DNA of 64,000 nt from Apodospora peruviana. Taxonomy: Eukaryota; Ascomycota; Sordariomycetes; Sordariales; Lasiosphaeriaceae. Shown here piece by piece: positions 23,064-33,848 of the stretch. The notes under the pieces are model-generated. The model did no database searches. It was given only the letters and a program-made list of their open reading frames with translations, and was not told where the DNA came from. The translations under genes and the position numbers were made by a program. The stretch is taken from positions 3,100,001 through 3,164,000 of the forward strand of contig JAUEDM010000002.1 of NCBI GenBank assembly GCA_033439685.1, read 5' to 3'. Position 1 is the first letter of the stretch; every line of letters starts with the position of its first letter.

Positions 23064-25043
23064 TGACCAGGCATATATCCCATTCTCTCTTCGTCTTGGT
23101 TGGTTTTCGGGCGTTTCGTATTACCAGGAAATGTTAAGGCGAGAGAATCAGAGCGGGGAGTTGGAATCATTGGAGATTAGCATTAAAAGCATCATGGACG
23201 GATTTGCGGATAGGCATTCCCCCCTTTGGAGACATTTTTGTAGGTTCTCATGGTTTCCAGTTTCGGAACACAGCACATCTGGTATATAGAGCATTAAGCT
23301 TATTGATCTACCCACTCAGACATGGACGGCTGGACGGCGTCGCCCCGTATTTCCTGACTGGCTCAAAGTATTCGGCATACTGCGTAAGCGCACGGCTGAC
23401 GCAGGTACATCTGGTATGACTGTCGGTGAAGTACTTTAATCTGACCAATTTTGTAAGCCTCGTGAAAGGATTTGGCAAGGACATGGTTTGCGGATCTGAC
23501 GATGGTTCGCCCCAGATATTCCACAGCGTCCTTTGCGAATGATATGCGAATAGCGGGGATTAGTTTATCTCGACGAATAGCATTCACGTCTATCTGTCAT
23601 AACCACCTTGTTTCACGCTTCTTCTGCTTTGGGGGTCTACGTGTGCAAGGGCTGGGAGTGAGTCGACGAATGACTAGGTGAGGCGACCAGCAATGTTTAT
23701 GAACTTGGGCGGAGCGGATGGACAGGCGAGCTGCCAAGGCTGGTCCGTGAAGTGTGCAAGTAACTGGCAGAGGCGCTTCTCCAGATGTTGCTGCTATTGA
23801 AGGTGCAGATCCAGGAGAGGTTACTCTTGGTGGGACAAGCTGGTGGGGGGAATAACAAACGTGATGGAGAGGAACGAGCCGCGACGCGGTGATCCACAGT
23901 GTCAGCTAGGGCAGGGATCTTAAGTGCCTCTCCACCAATGGGAGTAGTTGAGCATCGCGGCCGACCGAGGGAAAGCAACCAATACGGCGGAGACCCTCGT
24001 GCTGGACGCGTTTCTTCAAAAAGGCGCCCAATCTAATACCGTTTCCTCTGACCACAACAGACTCTCACAATAAACAATCCATTATGCAAGGTGAAGTACA
24101 GATACCACATACGCACGAAGGCTTGAGGACGCAGTTGCCTCTTTGAACATTTCGGCTTCGGTCCTTTGCATAATCCCTGCTGCTGGCTGCATTATCGTCG
24201 GATGGAAACAAATCGACGTCTTGGTCGAGCCATCCTTCAAGGTTCGCCTGACCCGCATTCTGTAATGCTTTAACCCGTAATACCTAGCTCGTCGTCTCTT
24301 TCCCCACATTTTCTTGCTCGAGTCGACTGGTTCATTTGTGAAGCAATTGCTGGCTGCTCTGCCCCCACAAGTTGGCAGTTGCACCACCCCGCCTTAAACT
24401 GGCACACTCCCCCTGCGGCCCCTGCTCGCCCTTCGATCGGACCGGGCAATCAATCCACTTCGCACCACCTGTGTACCTCCTCTCATCGCAGCCAATGCTG
24501 GTGGTCTGCGCCTCACTTTTTCCGTCCCATCCTCCATCTTTCGCAGTCGGTTTCTACCTACCTGCCTACATGCGCCTTTTCTGTCTGTTTTATTTTCTGT
24601 ATCTGACGAACCTGACCGAAAGGGACCCTTATAGCGCAATATAAATATATTGGTGTTAGTGCCCCCAGCTTCCCTTCTCGATCCCCGCTTCTTCCAACCT
24701 CTGGTTTGCGACTGCTGCCTCGAGGCAATGCAAGCTGCCTGCTGCCTGAGGATATGCCAACCCTGCATCATCGCAACTGCGATACCTCCACCTTTCGGAC
24801 CCGAACTGACTTTGAACCTCCAGTGTCATGTACTAGTCCCGGACGCCTCTAACTGCGACCCAGCTGGCCTGGTGTTGGGCCGCATCGGGCATTTCGACGC
24901 TACCGCCGCCGCCCTTCCCGAACTCGCGATTCGGCGCTCCTCTCCCGTTGATCACCTCCGATCCTCCCGACCTCATATTGCCGGGAGTGGATTCAGGCCG
25001 AACACGCTCCAATTGCTCCGGGAAATGGTCTGCCTAGGATTCA
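23064..25043. other. Intergenic, no gene seen
   Basis: 3' region of the preceding gene and the long pyrimidine-rich upstream region of the next. The frames on both strands (for example 24082-24387 minus, 24650-25096 plus) have no family resemblance. The last few hundred bases before 25044 probably form a transcribed leader. Confidence 0.5.
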
Positions 25044-28000
25044 ATGGCCGCGACACCCTTAGACGCCATCGACCCTTCCAATTCGTTCGTCTTTGATATC
25101 TACAATGATGGCCAGGCATTGCGCGATGTTGCGCCCGTCCTCCCAGGTGGGCCTTGCAACTATACGGACCAGTCCCTACCGCGTTGTGGTTGTCGCCGGT
25201 TCTGGAGTAGATTGTCGCCGGGCGGCGCGCTCCAGGACAGTTTTTCCTCTGGTCTAGTGGAGATTTGCATGTGTTCTCACCATGCGTGCTTCCATGAGGA
25301 TATCCAGTCCGGGAACTTACTGCCGACAGCTGTTGGGCAAGTCGCTGGCCAGGAGAATCAGAAGCCAAAAGCGAACCGGGAACCGCTAAGCCCAGTCCAG
25401 GATCTTCCGTCTTTTTATATGCCATCCAATCCGATCACTTCCGCGGATCTCGAAATGTTGAACTTCCAGGGATCTGTCTCCGGCTACAATCTGGAGGGCT
25501 CCAACCCATTGCATATTGAGGATGAAGCCGGTTCCAAGCAAGACAGCCCAATGCCCGATACGTTGAACAGCTGGGGAAATCTTATTCAGTCTCAGCCCGG
25601 AGGTCGACCGTTGCTTCCCTCCTTCCCACCCCAGTGTGTATTGCCATCACAGCCGCCTTCCACTGCCTCTTCTAGCCAGGCGGGGTATCTTCGGCCTTTT
25701 GCAGGAAAGGGCTTACAGACACTAAGTGGTGGCTCTGCCCTCAGACACGAAGCGCGTCAACCGGAGCAGGGCGCTGAGGAGGAGGCATTAACGGCCTTGC
25801 AGGATGCTGTTCAAGGCGGCCGCGATTCTTCCACTATCCTCGTACGGGATGTGACCACCAAGGCTGGACAATCCCAGGACCATTCGGCCAGTAGGATGAG
25901 AAACGATACCTTGGACATGCTATCGGATACCGTCAAAGGCCATGAAAAACGAATTGACAGGTTGGAGAACACCTCCTTCTCTGTAGCAGGCCATGAGGAA
26001 TGCCACGATAAGCATGAGCATCTGGATATCCGGGTTACAGAACTCGAGTCCCGCGTGGAAGAGGTGGAGAAAATTCTGAACGACACTAGCAGCATAACGA
26101 GCAGTCGACGGACGGTCCAGGCTGATGCTACTGCCGATGATGCAACAGCCAGCGTGGCCTCGGTCTCGACGAATACCACGATACTCGCGTCAAATCGCGC
26201 CGAGATCTACAGTCAGTTGGAAGAGTTGCGAGCTCAGGTCAATCAGCTGCATGCCGCATCGCTCCCCTCATACACGAAGCCTTGGGAGCTCGAGGTTGTA
26301 TACCTGCCATTTCCATTGAAGGGCATCTGGATGGAAGCACGCGAGTTTCCACCTCAGCGCCAGTTGACGGGATCCAACGCCGATGAGTGGACGCAGATGC
26401 CTAACACAGTGAGCAGGTCGACACCAGATCCGCAGTCGCAGAAGTTTACGGAATGGGCAGGACAATCCCTCGAGTCGAGCTGGTTACTTCCGAGAGCATT
26501 TGCTGCTGGCCGCATTATCGACCAAAGGCTGAGGAGTCGCGGCTTTATCAAGTCCGTCCTCGTCAGGGGACCTGACGCTCGAAGCATACAGCTTGCCATT
26601 CACAATGCGTTCGGGGACATCTTCCGCATAGCCGCCGGTCCAAGCTCTCGCTCTGCGCTCCATCCTGGCTCGCCCTTGAGCGAATTTCTCGGTCTCAGAC
26701 AATCTTGGGTCCCGTTGCGCAAAATCCATAAGGACTCGCGTCTCCGCTTCCTTGCTCCGGCTGAAATGGCGACACCGGCGTTGTGGGACTTCACCTTTCT
26801 CGTATCCAGCGTCGTCATGAAGGCCTCCGGGGTTCATCGCCTCTATGTCACACAACCAGAGGCGTATCTTCAGGACCAGCCAATCGCTTACCACGCATTC
26901 GAGTCAGGATGGTCCTGGCAAAAACTGCGTGAGCTGACTAGAGTTTACCCCGACTCTCAAAGTAGCATCGGTGATGTCCCGGAAGCTGATGCCATGGAGG
27001 AATGCTGGACGTGGAACGACCGTTTCGACGAAGTGCCAAGCGCCAACACTTCTGCGATAAGCCTTCGTCAGAGCAATCAAGAGAAGTTGTCGAGACGATC
27101 ATCGAGCTCGCTCTCTCAACAGTTCTATACCGGAGCCCAATCACCAATATTGTCCAACAGCCCGGGCATGATCCGGGCACAGTCACCACTTATTCAAAGA
27201 GAGCGAAAGGGCTCTCGGCCACCACAAGTCCGTACTGGATCTCTCCCACCGGTGGCACCTTTTGTACCATCGCCATCGCAGTCTCGTCGCAGAATATCCT
27301 CGCACGCCACCGGTTCTACTCCCTATGAACGTCGGTCCTCTCCGTTCGTTACTCGACCGAACCCGCGTCTTCCCATGCAAAACACAGCCCTGGCTCCTAT
27401 CTCAACTTCCGCCGCCCTCATTTCGAAGCGCCGGCTAGGCACTCGCTCGCCTAGTCTTATTCCTCGCAACACGCCACATTGGAGTCGCACGAGTATGAGT
27501 CGTTCTACGTCTCCGGCAATTTTTGCCGGGCAGCCAGGATATCACGATGAGCGCACTTCGTCGCGCCGGGCTACACCCGCCTATTATGCAACCCCACATA
27601 GTGACGCACTTCCTGAACACAACGCCTATCAGCGAGCGGGAAGTCGTGGACCTATTAACATGCCTCTAGCCAATGGGTATGACCCGGACGACGATGATGA
27701 CATGGACGACTTTGAAGATCAAGGCTCGTCTACAGATCCTTACGATAGTCAGATGACAGACGACGTGAACGAGGGACTGGCTGCAAAGGCACCATCTGCA
27801 CAGAATGAGTCATTTGATTCTGACATTGACGTTTACGAGGACGATGATGAAGATGAGCTTGACGAAGTTGATACCGACGGTGGAAACGATCCTGCTGCTT
27901 GGCATGGTTTTGGGCTGGGCCAGGTCTCGGTGATCCAATCCGAGCATCCCCGCCCTGAAGACATACCGTGGGCTGGCATTGAAGACCTCATGTCGGACGG

Positions 28001-28319
28001 AGAAAATGTCGACCCCGACTCGCCAGAGATTGAGATCCACGAGGATGAGGATATCGATCTCGCGGACCGGGGCGATGGTGACGATACTGTCGCCAAGAGC
28101 CGCGCCTCGAGCGAGGCTCCGAGCGAGTATTCAAGTAAGCCACAACAGGGCATGTGGCCTGTGGCGGCCACCTTGATGGATGCCCAGACTTCGGTTCAAG
28201 CTCCGAATAAGTCTTCAGCGATGGTGGGCCGGGATGCCTCGATGGGGTTTCGTATCCATGAGGATGGCGAAACTCAGATTGGCAGGCAACGCCGGGGTGG
28301 TAGGTCGGATGTGCATTGA
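25044..28319 (+). CDS. Large conserved fungal protein with N-terminal Cys/His cluster, coiled coil and acidic tail (1091 aa)
   Basis: Function unknown; intronless 3.3 kb frame. A Cys/His cluster lies at residues 48-84: CGC at 48-50 and CMCSHHACFH at 75-84, with Cys75, Cys77, His79, His80, Cys82 and His84, compatible with one or two metal sites. A coiled coil spans about 283-385 (EKRIDRLENTSF, VTELESRVEEVEKILND). The central region 412-640 reads as a folded domain: PWELEVVYLPFPLKGIWMEA, LLPRAFAAGRIIDQRLRSRG, VPLRKIHKDSRLRFLAPAEM and MKASGVHRLYVTQPEAYLQD. Residues 670-860 are Ser/Pro/Arg-rich. Acidic runs lie near 880 (DDDDDMDDFED) and 928 (YEDDDEDELDEVDTD). No membrane segment. Charge layout and Cys/His cluster suggest a nuclear or scaffold role, but that is inference. 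Confidence 0.75.
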   Translation: MAATPLDAIDPSNSFVFDIYNDGQALRDVAPVLPGGPCNYTDQSLPRCGCRRFWSRLSPGGALQDSFSSGLVEICMCSHHACFHEDIQSGNLLPTAVGQVAGQENQKPKANREPLSPVQDLPSFYMPSNPITSADLEMLNFQGSVSGYNLEGSNPLHIEDEAGSKQDSPMPDTLNSWGNLIQSQPGGRPLLPSFPPQCVLPSQPPSTASSSQAGYLRPFAGKGLQTLSGGSALRHEARQPEQGAEEEALTALQDAVQGGRDSSTILVRDVTTKAGQSQDHSASRMRNDTLDMLSDTVKGHEKRIDRLENTSFSVAGHEECHDKHEHLDIRVTELESRVEEVEKILNDTSSITSSRRTVQADATADDATASVASVSTNTTILASNRAEIYSQLEELRAQVNQLHAASLPSYTKPWELEVVYLPFPLKGIWMEAREFPPQRQLTGSNADEWTQMPNTVSRSTPDPQSQKFTEWAGQSLESSWLLPRAFAAGRIIDQRLRSRGFIKSVLVRGPDARSIQLAIHNAFGDIFRIAAGPSSRSALHPGSPLSEFLGLRQSWVPLRKIHKDSRLRFLAPAEMATPALWDFTFLVSSVVMKASGVHRLYVTQPEAYLQDQPIAYHAFESGWSWQKLRELTRVYPDSQSSIGDVPEADAMEECWTWNDRFDEVPSANTSAISLRQSNQEKLSRRSSSSLSQQFYTGAQSPILSNSPGMIRAQSPLIQRERKGSRPPQVRTGSLPPVAPFVPSPSQSRRRISSHATGSTPYERRSSPFVTRPNPRLPMQNTALAPISTSAALISKRRLGTRSPSLIPRNTPHWSRTSMSRSTSPAIFAGQPGYHDERTSSRRATPAYYATPHSDALPEHNAYQRAGSRGPINMPLANGYDPDDDDDMDDFEDQGSSTDPYDSQMTDDVNEGLAAKAPSAQNESFDSDIDVYEDDDEDELDEVDTDGGNDPAAWHGFGLGQVSVIQSEHPRPEDIPWAGIEDLMSDGENVDPDSPEIEIHEDEDIDLADRGDGDDTVAKSRASSEAPSEYSSKPQQGMWPVAATLMDAQTSVQAPNKSSAMVGRDASMGFRIHEDGETQIGRQRRGGRSDVH

Positions 28320-29145
28320 TCGTAAGCATTACGGGATATATGAAGTTAAGGGCCCTTTTCTTACATTTGGTTATTGATCCACTCTTCTACTCCTTTGGGT
28401 TTGTTTTGTGTTGACCAAGGATGGGGTTGCTATTTCTAGCGCGTTGCGTATAATGGAATCATGCATAGATACCTATATTGGGGATGGCGAAAATTATTGT
28501 GGGATGTTGGTAGGTATCTACATGATGGTGCAGACAGCGATGTTGGTTTCTTCTCTTTTGGCTGCGGGAAATGACTGTCGACGGCATATATTCTAGGCGT
28601 TTTTTTTTTTTTTGTGGGGATAGTTGATACCTATTTTTCTTTTCTGTAATGTGATATATGGATACAAATATCTGCCACTTTAGACGTGAGACAAATGATA
28701 TGTTGAAATTGTTATATGTGATGACATACAGGACCTGGAATGGAAAGAATGGCTGGCTGGCTGCCAATAAAAAAGGCACGAGGAGAGTGAAATATCCCCC
28801 TTTCGTAGCAAAAAGTGCCTCACCATTGATCCATACGACTCACTCCTCACTTGAAGGAATGGTGTTGGGACGAAACATAGAAAATTACTAGTAGCTGAGA
28901 GCGAGCGCAGACGGGGCAACTGATTCGATGGATTGGGCATCATGGCCTTCCATAATGTTATGTCTTTATCATGCAGGAAAGGCGGTCCGACATACAGCGA
29001 GCACAACGAAGAAACAACTGCATCTAGGTACGTAAACCAGCCCAAACATAACGCCTTGGTCAATATTTTCCGAGACCAGTACGCCAGCTACCAAAACTCC
29101 TTGTTTCCCCTGCAATACGTTGCTTTATCACAACGGTAAAATAGC
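28320..29145. other. Intergenic between convergent genes
   Basis: 3' ends of the 1091-residue protein gene and of DIM1. It includes a T run near 28600 and slightly AT-rich DNA. No gene seen. Confidence 0.6.
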
Positions 29146-30415
29146 TTATGAAAAATGGATACCCTCCTCGTGGAACGCTGTATTTGAGTGTCAGTAATCC
29201 CCAAGTGTGTTATGTTCGTGGATAAGACATACCAAGAAGCAGTTTGAGGAAATCGGTCTGGTCACATTGCCGTGCTCTCTTATCAGCGAGATCAGTACCC
29301 GTAAGCACCTTTTCCACCTTCGCCCGGACAACGAGCGCGACTCTCGACTTGGGGTGCCGACTGGGTGTCTTGGTGTCCTTGGCAGCAGAGGAATCCTCGA
29401 CTTCCTTGAAGAAGACGGGCATGTCTTCATCGTCTTCGTCCATGCCGTCATCGTCACCGCCATCTTCATCGCCATCTAGCTCCATCTCCATGGAGGTAAC
29501 ATCCTTGACGCTGGCGTCATCGACGGTTTCGTCGATGGCAATATTGTTGAGGGAGCAATAAACTTTGTAGTTTCTTTCGCACATGGCCAACACTTCTTTC
29601 TGATTAAACCCGGCTCGGAGAGTTTTGTTCTTGCGGTTGAATGCGATACGAAGAAGACCGTCGAACTCCTCAAAAGCGATATTTGGACGTGCAGAACCGA
29701 GCAGGGGTTCTATCCGGACGACGTCGCTTTCAACCTTTGGAGGCGGCTTGAAGTTTTGTTTTCCGACTTTCATGATGTGTCGGCATGTGGCCCAAAAATT
29801 TACGTTAACACTGAGTCTCGAGTATAACGCATCCCCAGGCTGAGCAACCAATCTCTTCGCGAATTCTCGTTGGAACATGAGCACAGCGACTCGCGGTGGA
29901 TTTGGCATGGCCAACATCTTAAAAATCAGCGGACTGCTGATCTGGTAAGGCGTGTTTGAGATCAAAGCATCGCATGGCGGCAGCTCCGGCATCTTTATGA
30001 CGTCTCCTAATATGACCTCCAGCTTTTTTGCCAACGGCGTGCCTTGGACACGCTTGGTAACCTCTGATATGACAGTTTTCTTAGCGAAGAACCCTTTCCA
30101 GCCCACATACTGAAACTACGAACCTGCACCCATCCTTGGGTCGAGCTCAACAGCTATCACTTTTCTCGCCTTCTCGAGCGCGCGGACAGTTATGTTTCCG
30201 GTTCCCGGGCCTACTTCCAGCACAACGTCGGTCGGCTTGAGATAGGCTTTCTCAACAATCGCATCGCTTATACCGGGATTCTTCAAGATATGTTGCCCAA
30301 AGTCCTTGTCAAAGCGGAAGATGTTTGTATTGGCGGTCGGTTTGGTGGCCGATTTCCGGTCGTATGGTCCGGTGCCCGCGGCGCCGGCCCTCTTTGGCGT
30401 CTTGACTTTGCCCAT
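29146..30415 (-). CDS. DIM1: 18S rRNA dimethyladenosine transferase
   Basis: Uses S-adenosylmethionine to dimethylate two adjacent adenosines in the 3' loop of 18S rRNA; also needed for pre-rRNA processing in the nucleolus. Exons 30415-30124, 30063-29233 and 29177-29146 encode 384 residues. The basic start MGKVKTPKRAG is followed by GQHILKNP, the SAM-binding motif VVLEVGPGTGNITVRALE (about residues 62-79), VIAVELDPRMGAE and the catalytic-type motif ISNTPYQISSPLIFK. An acidic insert (about residues 280-305, runs of Asp and Glu) is longer than in yeast. The last exon is only 32 nt and restores the family ending DFLKLL..F..EGIHFS; without it the frame would end wrongly as GMSYPRT. Introns are 60 and 55 nt. 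Divergent from the arrestin gene. Confidence 0.96.
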
Positions 30416-31280
30416 TTTGTGGCCTTGACGAATTGGTAGCACTCGGAGTCGCAAAGACAGGGCAGAGTATCGAGAAATTCGCGAGCTCGGGGGGATCTCG
30501 GTTCTCGTCGTCGACAACGGCACGGTGTAGTTCTGGCGGTGATGCCAGGGTCCAATCCACTGCCGGCCCAGCTGCGCTCCAATATTTTTTTGGGGCCGAT
30601 GGCAGAAAATGTTGACCCCTCCAGATTCCGATAAGATAAGCGAATTCGAGGTACCCTAGCGTGCCTATCACACCGCCTGCCAAGGCCCACCCAATCACTT
30701 TAACCCCCGTTTCCATCACCACTGGCAGGAGAGGCGTGCCAGGGTTGAACTTTGACACACCCCGCCACAGGCACCGAAACGTTATTTTAGACTGACGTAA
30801 CCTGCCGCGTTAGCTTTGAGGCGATGCGTGCAAGCAGCACGGCAACGATGAATTGACTTTACTCGATGCACTCTTTGGAAGCTGAATACTCAAACAACTG
30901 TATCATGCCTTGTGTACGTACCTCTTTAGCACACCAATCTGCAATCCGCTGCGTCGCTCTAATACATTTGTTTCTATTCTGGGAGTAGCAAGGCTTTCTT
31001 TTGTTTTATTTTGCCGGTGTTGTCTTGTCAGATTGCCTTGTCGCCGGCCACTGATGTTGTGCCACTACAGACCGGCTCTCATAGGTTCCAGGCCATAACG
31101 ACAAAACCAAACCGAAAACGATCGCATAAGGCTGAGTGAGGGAGGAGATCAGGGAACGCGCGATCCGCCTCTGCATACATATACGAAACGGAGAGTGCTC
31201 GCTATTACTTTTCCGTCCCTTTCCCTCACTTCAACCTCTCATTTTATTGCCTGAGGCACCACAAGGAAAAGCCCGTCACC
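30416..31280. promoter_or_regulatory. Divergent upstream region of DIM1 and the arrestin gene
   Basis: 865 bases between two start codons. A minus-strand frame reaching about 30758 overlaps the DIM1 start. It contains one hydrophobic stretch but lacks an ATG at its beginning and looks like leader sequence. No sharply defined promoter element seen. Confidence 0.5.
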
Positions 31281-33097
31281 ATGTCGATCAGGATAACCGT
31301 GGAAAACCCACAAGAGTTCTTCACCAACCAAGACATCATCCGCGGCCAGGTGGTTTTCTCACTAAGCCGTGCTGAGCATGTTGGTGCCATCACTGTCAAG
31401 CTCGAAGGCGAATCTAGGACTGCTCTAGGCATGCCGATCGATGGCTCCGGCAGGGGCATCTCGCAACGAACACCGGGCCAGGCTGGAGATGTTGTTCACG
31501 AAAACCACAAGATTCTTTACAAGGTCGCCCAGGTCTTCCCGGCCGAAGACGCACCTCCTCAGGCCGCCCCATTCGTCCTCGCGCCAGGCCAACACCGCTT
31601 CCCATTCCAGTTCAAATTCCCTTTCAACAACATGTGCAGCAACCCAGCTGCAATGTCCAAGCTTGGCGGCCTTGCCGGCGCTGGAGGGTTCGCCTCGGGG
31701 TCAGGACTGTTTGGGCTGGGCGGCATTCGCGTCATGGACGGGACACGGCAGTTAATGTACACACACGTCACTAAGACCCTCCCGCCTAGCTTCACCGGAT
31801 TTCCAGGCGAGGCGGAGGTCCGTTATTATCTCAAGGTCACCGTGCAAAGACCAGGTTTATTCAAGGAGAACTGGAGATACCACACTGGTCTCAAATTTCA
31901 ACCTATCGAACCTCCCAGGCCCACCAAGACAAACCAGGAAGCATATGCCCGGCGGCCATTTGCCTTCCGTCCTCGAAGCCCAAGGCCGGTTCTCGAGACT
32001 CGGAAAAGGACATCATTCTTCAGTGGACGCCACGGTGGTAGCTCCCAAGCGCCAAGTCCTTCACCAACTCCAGATGGAAATTTGGACGTCCCAGGTTCTC
32101 CCTCAGCGTCAACAGCCGCTCCTTCGATTGAGATGTCTGCTCGGCTTCCGCACCCGGCAATTCTCACCTGCAACAAGCCGATCCCCCTCCGCCTAATTGC
32201 GAAAAAAGTCATACCGACCGACGCAACGGAGGTGTTCCTCATTGCACTTCAAATAAACCTTCTTGGCAAAACGAACGTTAGATGCCAAGATTTGGTTAAT
32301 ACAGAGACGACATCCTGGGTGGTATTATCAAAACAAGGACTTCAAATTCCTCTATCCAGGTCCGGTGACCCTGTCGGGACCGAACTTGTGATACCAGACG
32401 CACTATGGAGCAATGTCCCACTGCCAAACACTGTGATGCCGAGCTTTGTAACATGTAATCTTGGGTAGGTCCTCTTGTTATTTCCACACGTTAAACACAT
32501 AATAACTACCTTTGCTCACAAATGGGACTCTAAAGCCGCGAATATCAACTCGAGGTTAAAGTTGGTCTGGCATGGGGAAAGCCGCCTCCAGCGAGCACCT
32601 CCTTATTTCCCGGCAAGGGCAAAAGCAGACTCGACTCCTCCGACATACCACAAGAGATACACTTACCCCTACATTTCAGCAAAGTAGAAGTTTATTCTGG
32701 TCTGACCCCGCCGGAAGGGCTCCTCGCGGCGATGCGGCAGGGGCAGAGTAGGAGACGACCAGGTAACAACAACCCGCAGAGACGAGCCAGCCAACCAAGC
32801 ACTCCTATTACTCCAGCATCATTGCAACAACCTCCCCGTTTACCGCCGCGTGCGACACAACCACAGCAGCAACAGCAACAACCTCAGGCACAGCAAACAC
32901 CCATCACTCATGACGCCCTCTATCCACCTCAGCTTGCGCCGGGGCAGGAGGCACCCCCATACGACGATGCGCCGCCCAGCTATGACGAGGCCATGGCAGA
33001 AGAGATGACAGGGCCCATGATCCCGCCCTCCTCTCGGCCGGCGTATAGTGGCGTGACAAATGAGAACTCACCCAGCACGCTGCCGGAGAAGAGTTAA
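31281..33097 (+). CDS. Alpha-arrestin (ART-like) with C-terminal PPxY
   Basis: Adaptor that recruits a HECT ubiquitin ligase of the Rsp5/HulA type to membrane transporters and so drives their endocytosis. Exons 31281-32464 and 32536-33097 encode 581 residues. The arrestin N-terminal domain starts at the first residues (SIRITVENPQEFFTNQDIIR; GQVVFSLSRAEHVGAITVKL) and runs to about 215. A Ser/Pro-rich linker follows. The C-terminal arrestin domain is about 285-450, and its last strand (REYQLEVKVGLAWG) is encoded by exon 2. The tail is Gln/Pro-rich and carries PPYDDAPPSYDEA near residue 535-545, with one perfect PPxY motif plus a PPY just before it. Without the 71-nt intron the ligase-binding tail would be lost. 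Which ART (CreD, Rod1-like or other) is not decided. Confidence 0.9.
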
Positions 33098-33848
33098 GCT
33101 GATTCAGCCTATCTAGGGAGCGGAGAGAAGTGAGAGGAACGAAATGAGTGTGCAGTTGGTTTATACCCATAGATTTCCGTTGGGAATGGCAAAATACATA
33201 GACTAGTGAAGCTTGTAGTGGCTGTTATTTTGTATGTACATACCTGTATGTACCGTGGCTACCCGTATAATATTAATATCCAAGCCGTAGCACAGTCCTT
33301 TACCACAATTACGGGCGACAACCAGGCGTGAACTGTTTAGGTACCTAAGGTAAGGGTAGGTCAGGTAGGTATTACCGTGGAATGGTATATCGGCGTATGG
33401 AAACATCATTGTGCATGGGTATACGATAATAGTACTGTACGGATTAAATGCAATTGTTTCCTACGTGTACAGATTACGGAATACGGATACTCCGTACCGT
33501 AATCTGTGCAGATCGTACTCGTCTGGGCGAGAATTACAGTTTCCGACAGCCCGCTGTGTGCCGCTGTTAAGAGACTGTGCATTCAAGGACCCCCAGGGTG
33601 CCACGGTCGCGCAGTGGCACGCACCTGCTCCACTAAAGACGGGCAGCTAACCCATAGCTCAACCGCAAATTGTTACTGACCTACCTAACGGTTTATCTCA
33701 TCAATCGAAACAATCGAAAACTTGAAGCTCGACTTCAAACTCCGGACTATCGAGACTGCCCGTTCGACAGAACACCACCGTAACTGCATTCGGGCATCTC
33801 CCGACCCGCAACATGCACGACTTGCCCTGAGCGACCCCATCTCCCACC
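33098..33848. promoter_or_regulatory. Upstream region of CIA84 with a strong hairpin
   Basis: Spacer between two rightward genes. It contains TAGGTA-type repeats near 33340-33372 and the 45-bp inverted repeat at 33466-33510. No gene seen. Confidence 0.5.
33466..33510. repeat. 45-bp inverted repeat
   Basis: Outer arms TGTACAGATTACGG and CCGTAATCTGTGCA pair with one mismatch. Inner arms TACGGA and TCCGTA pair perfectly around a 3-nt loop (TAC), with a 2-nt AA bulge between inner and outer stems. The same inner pair recurs at 62992-63008 with a 5-nt spacer. Confidence 0.85.

Noticed and set aside
30309..30758. 149-codon minus-strand frame overlapping the DIM1 start, with one hydrophobic stretch
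   Set aside because: The frame does not begin with ATG, it overlaps DIM1 exon 1 in another frame, and its second half is a shadow of DIM1; most likely DIM1 leader.
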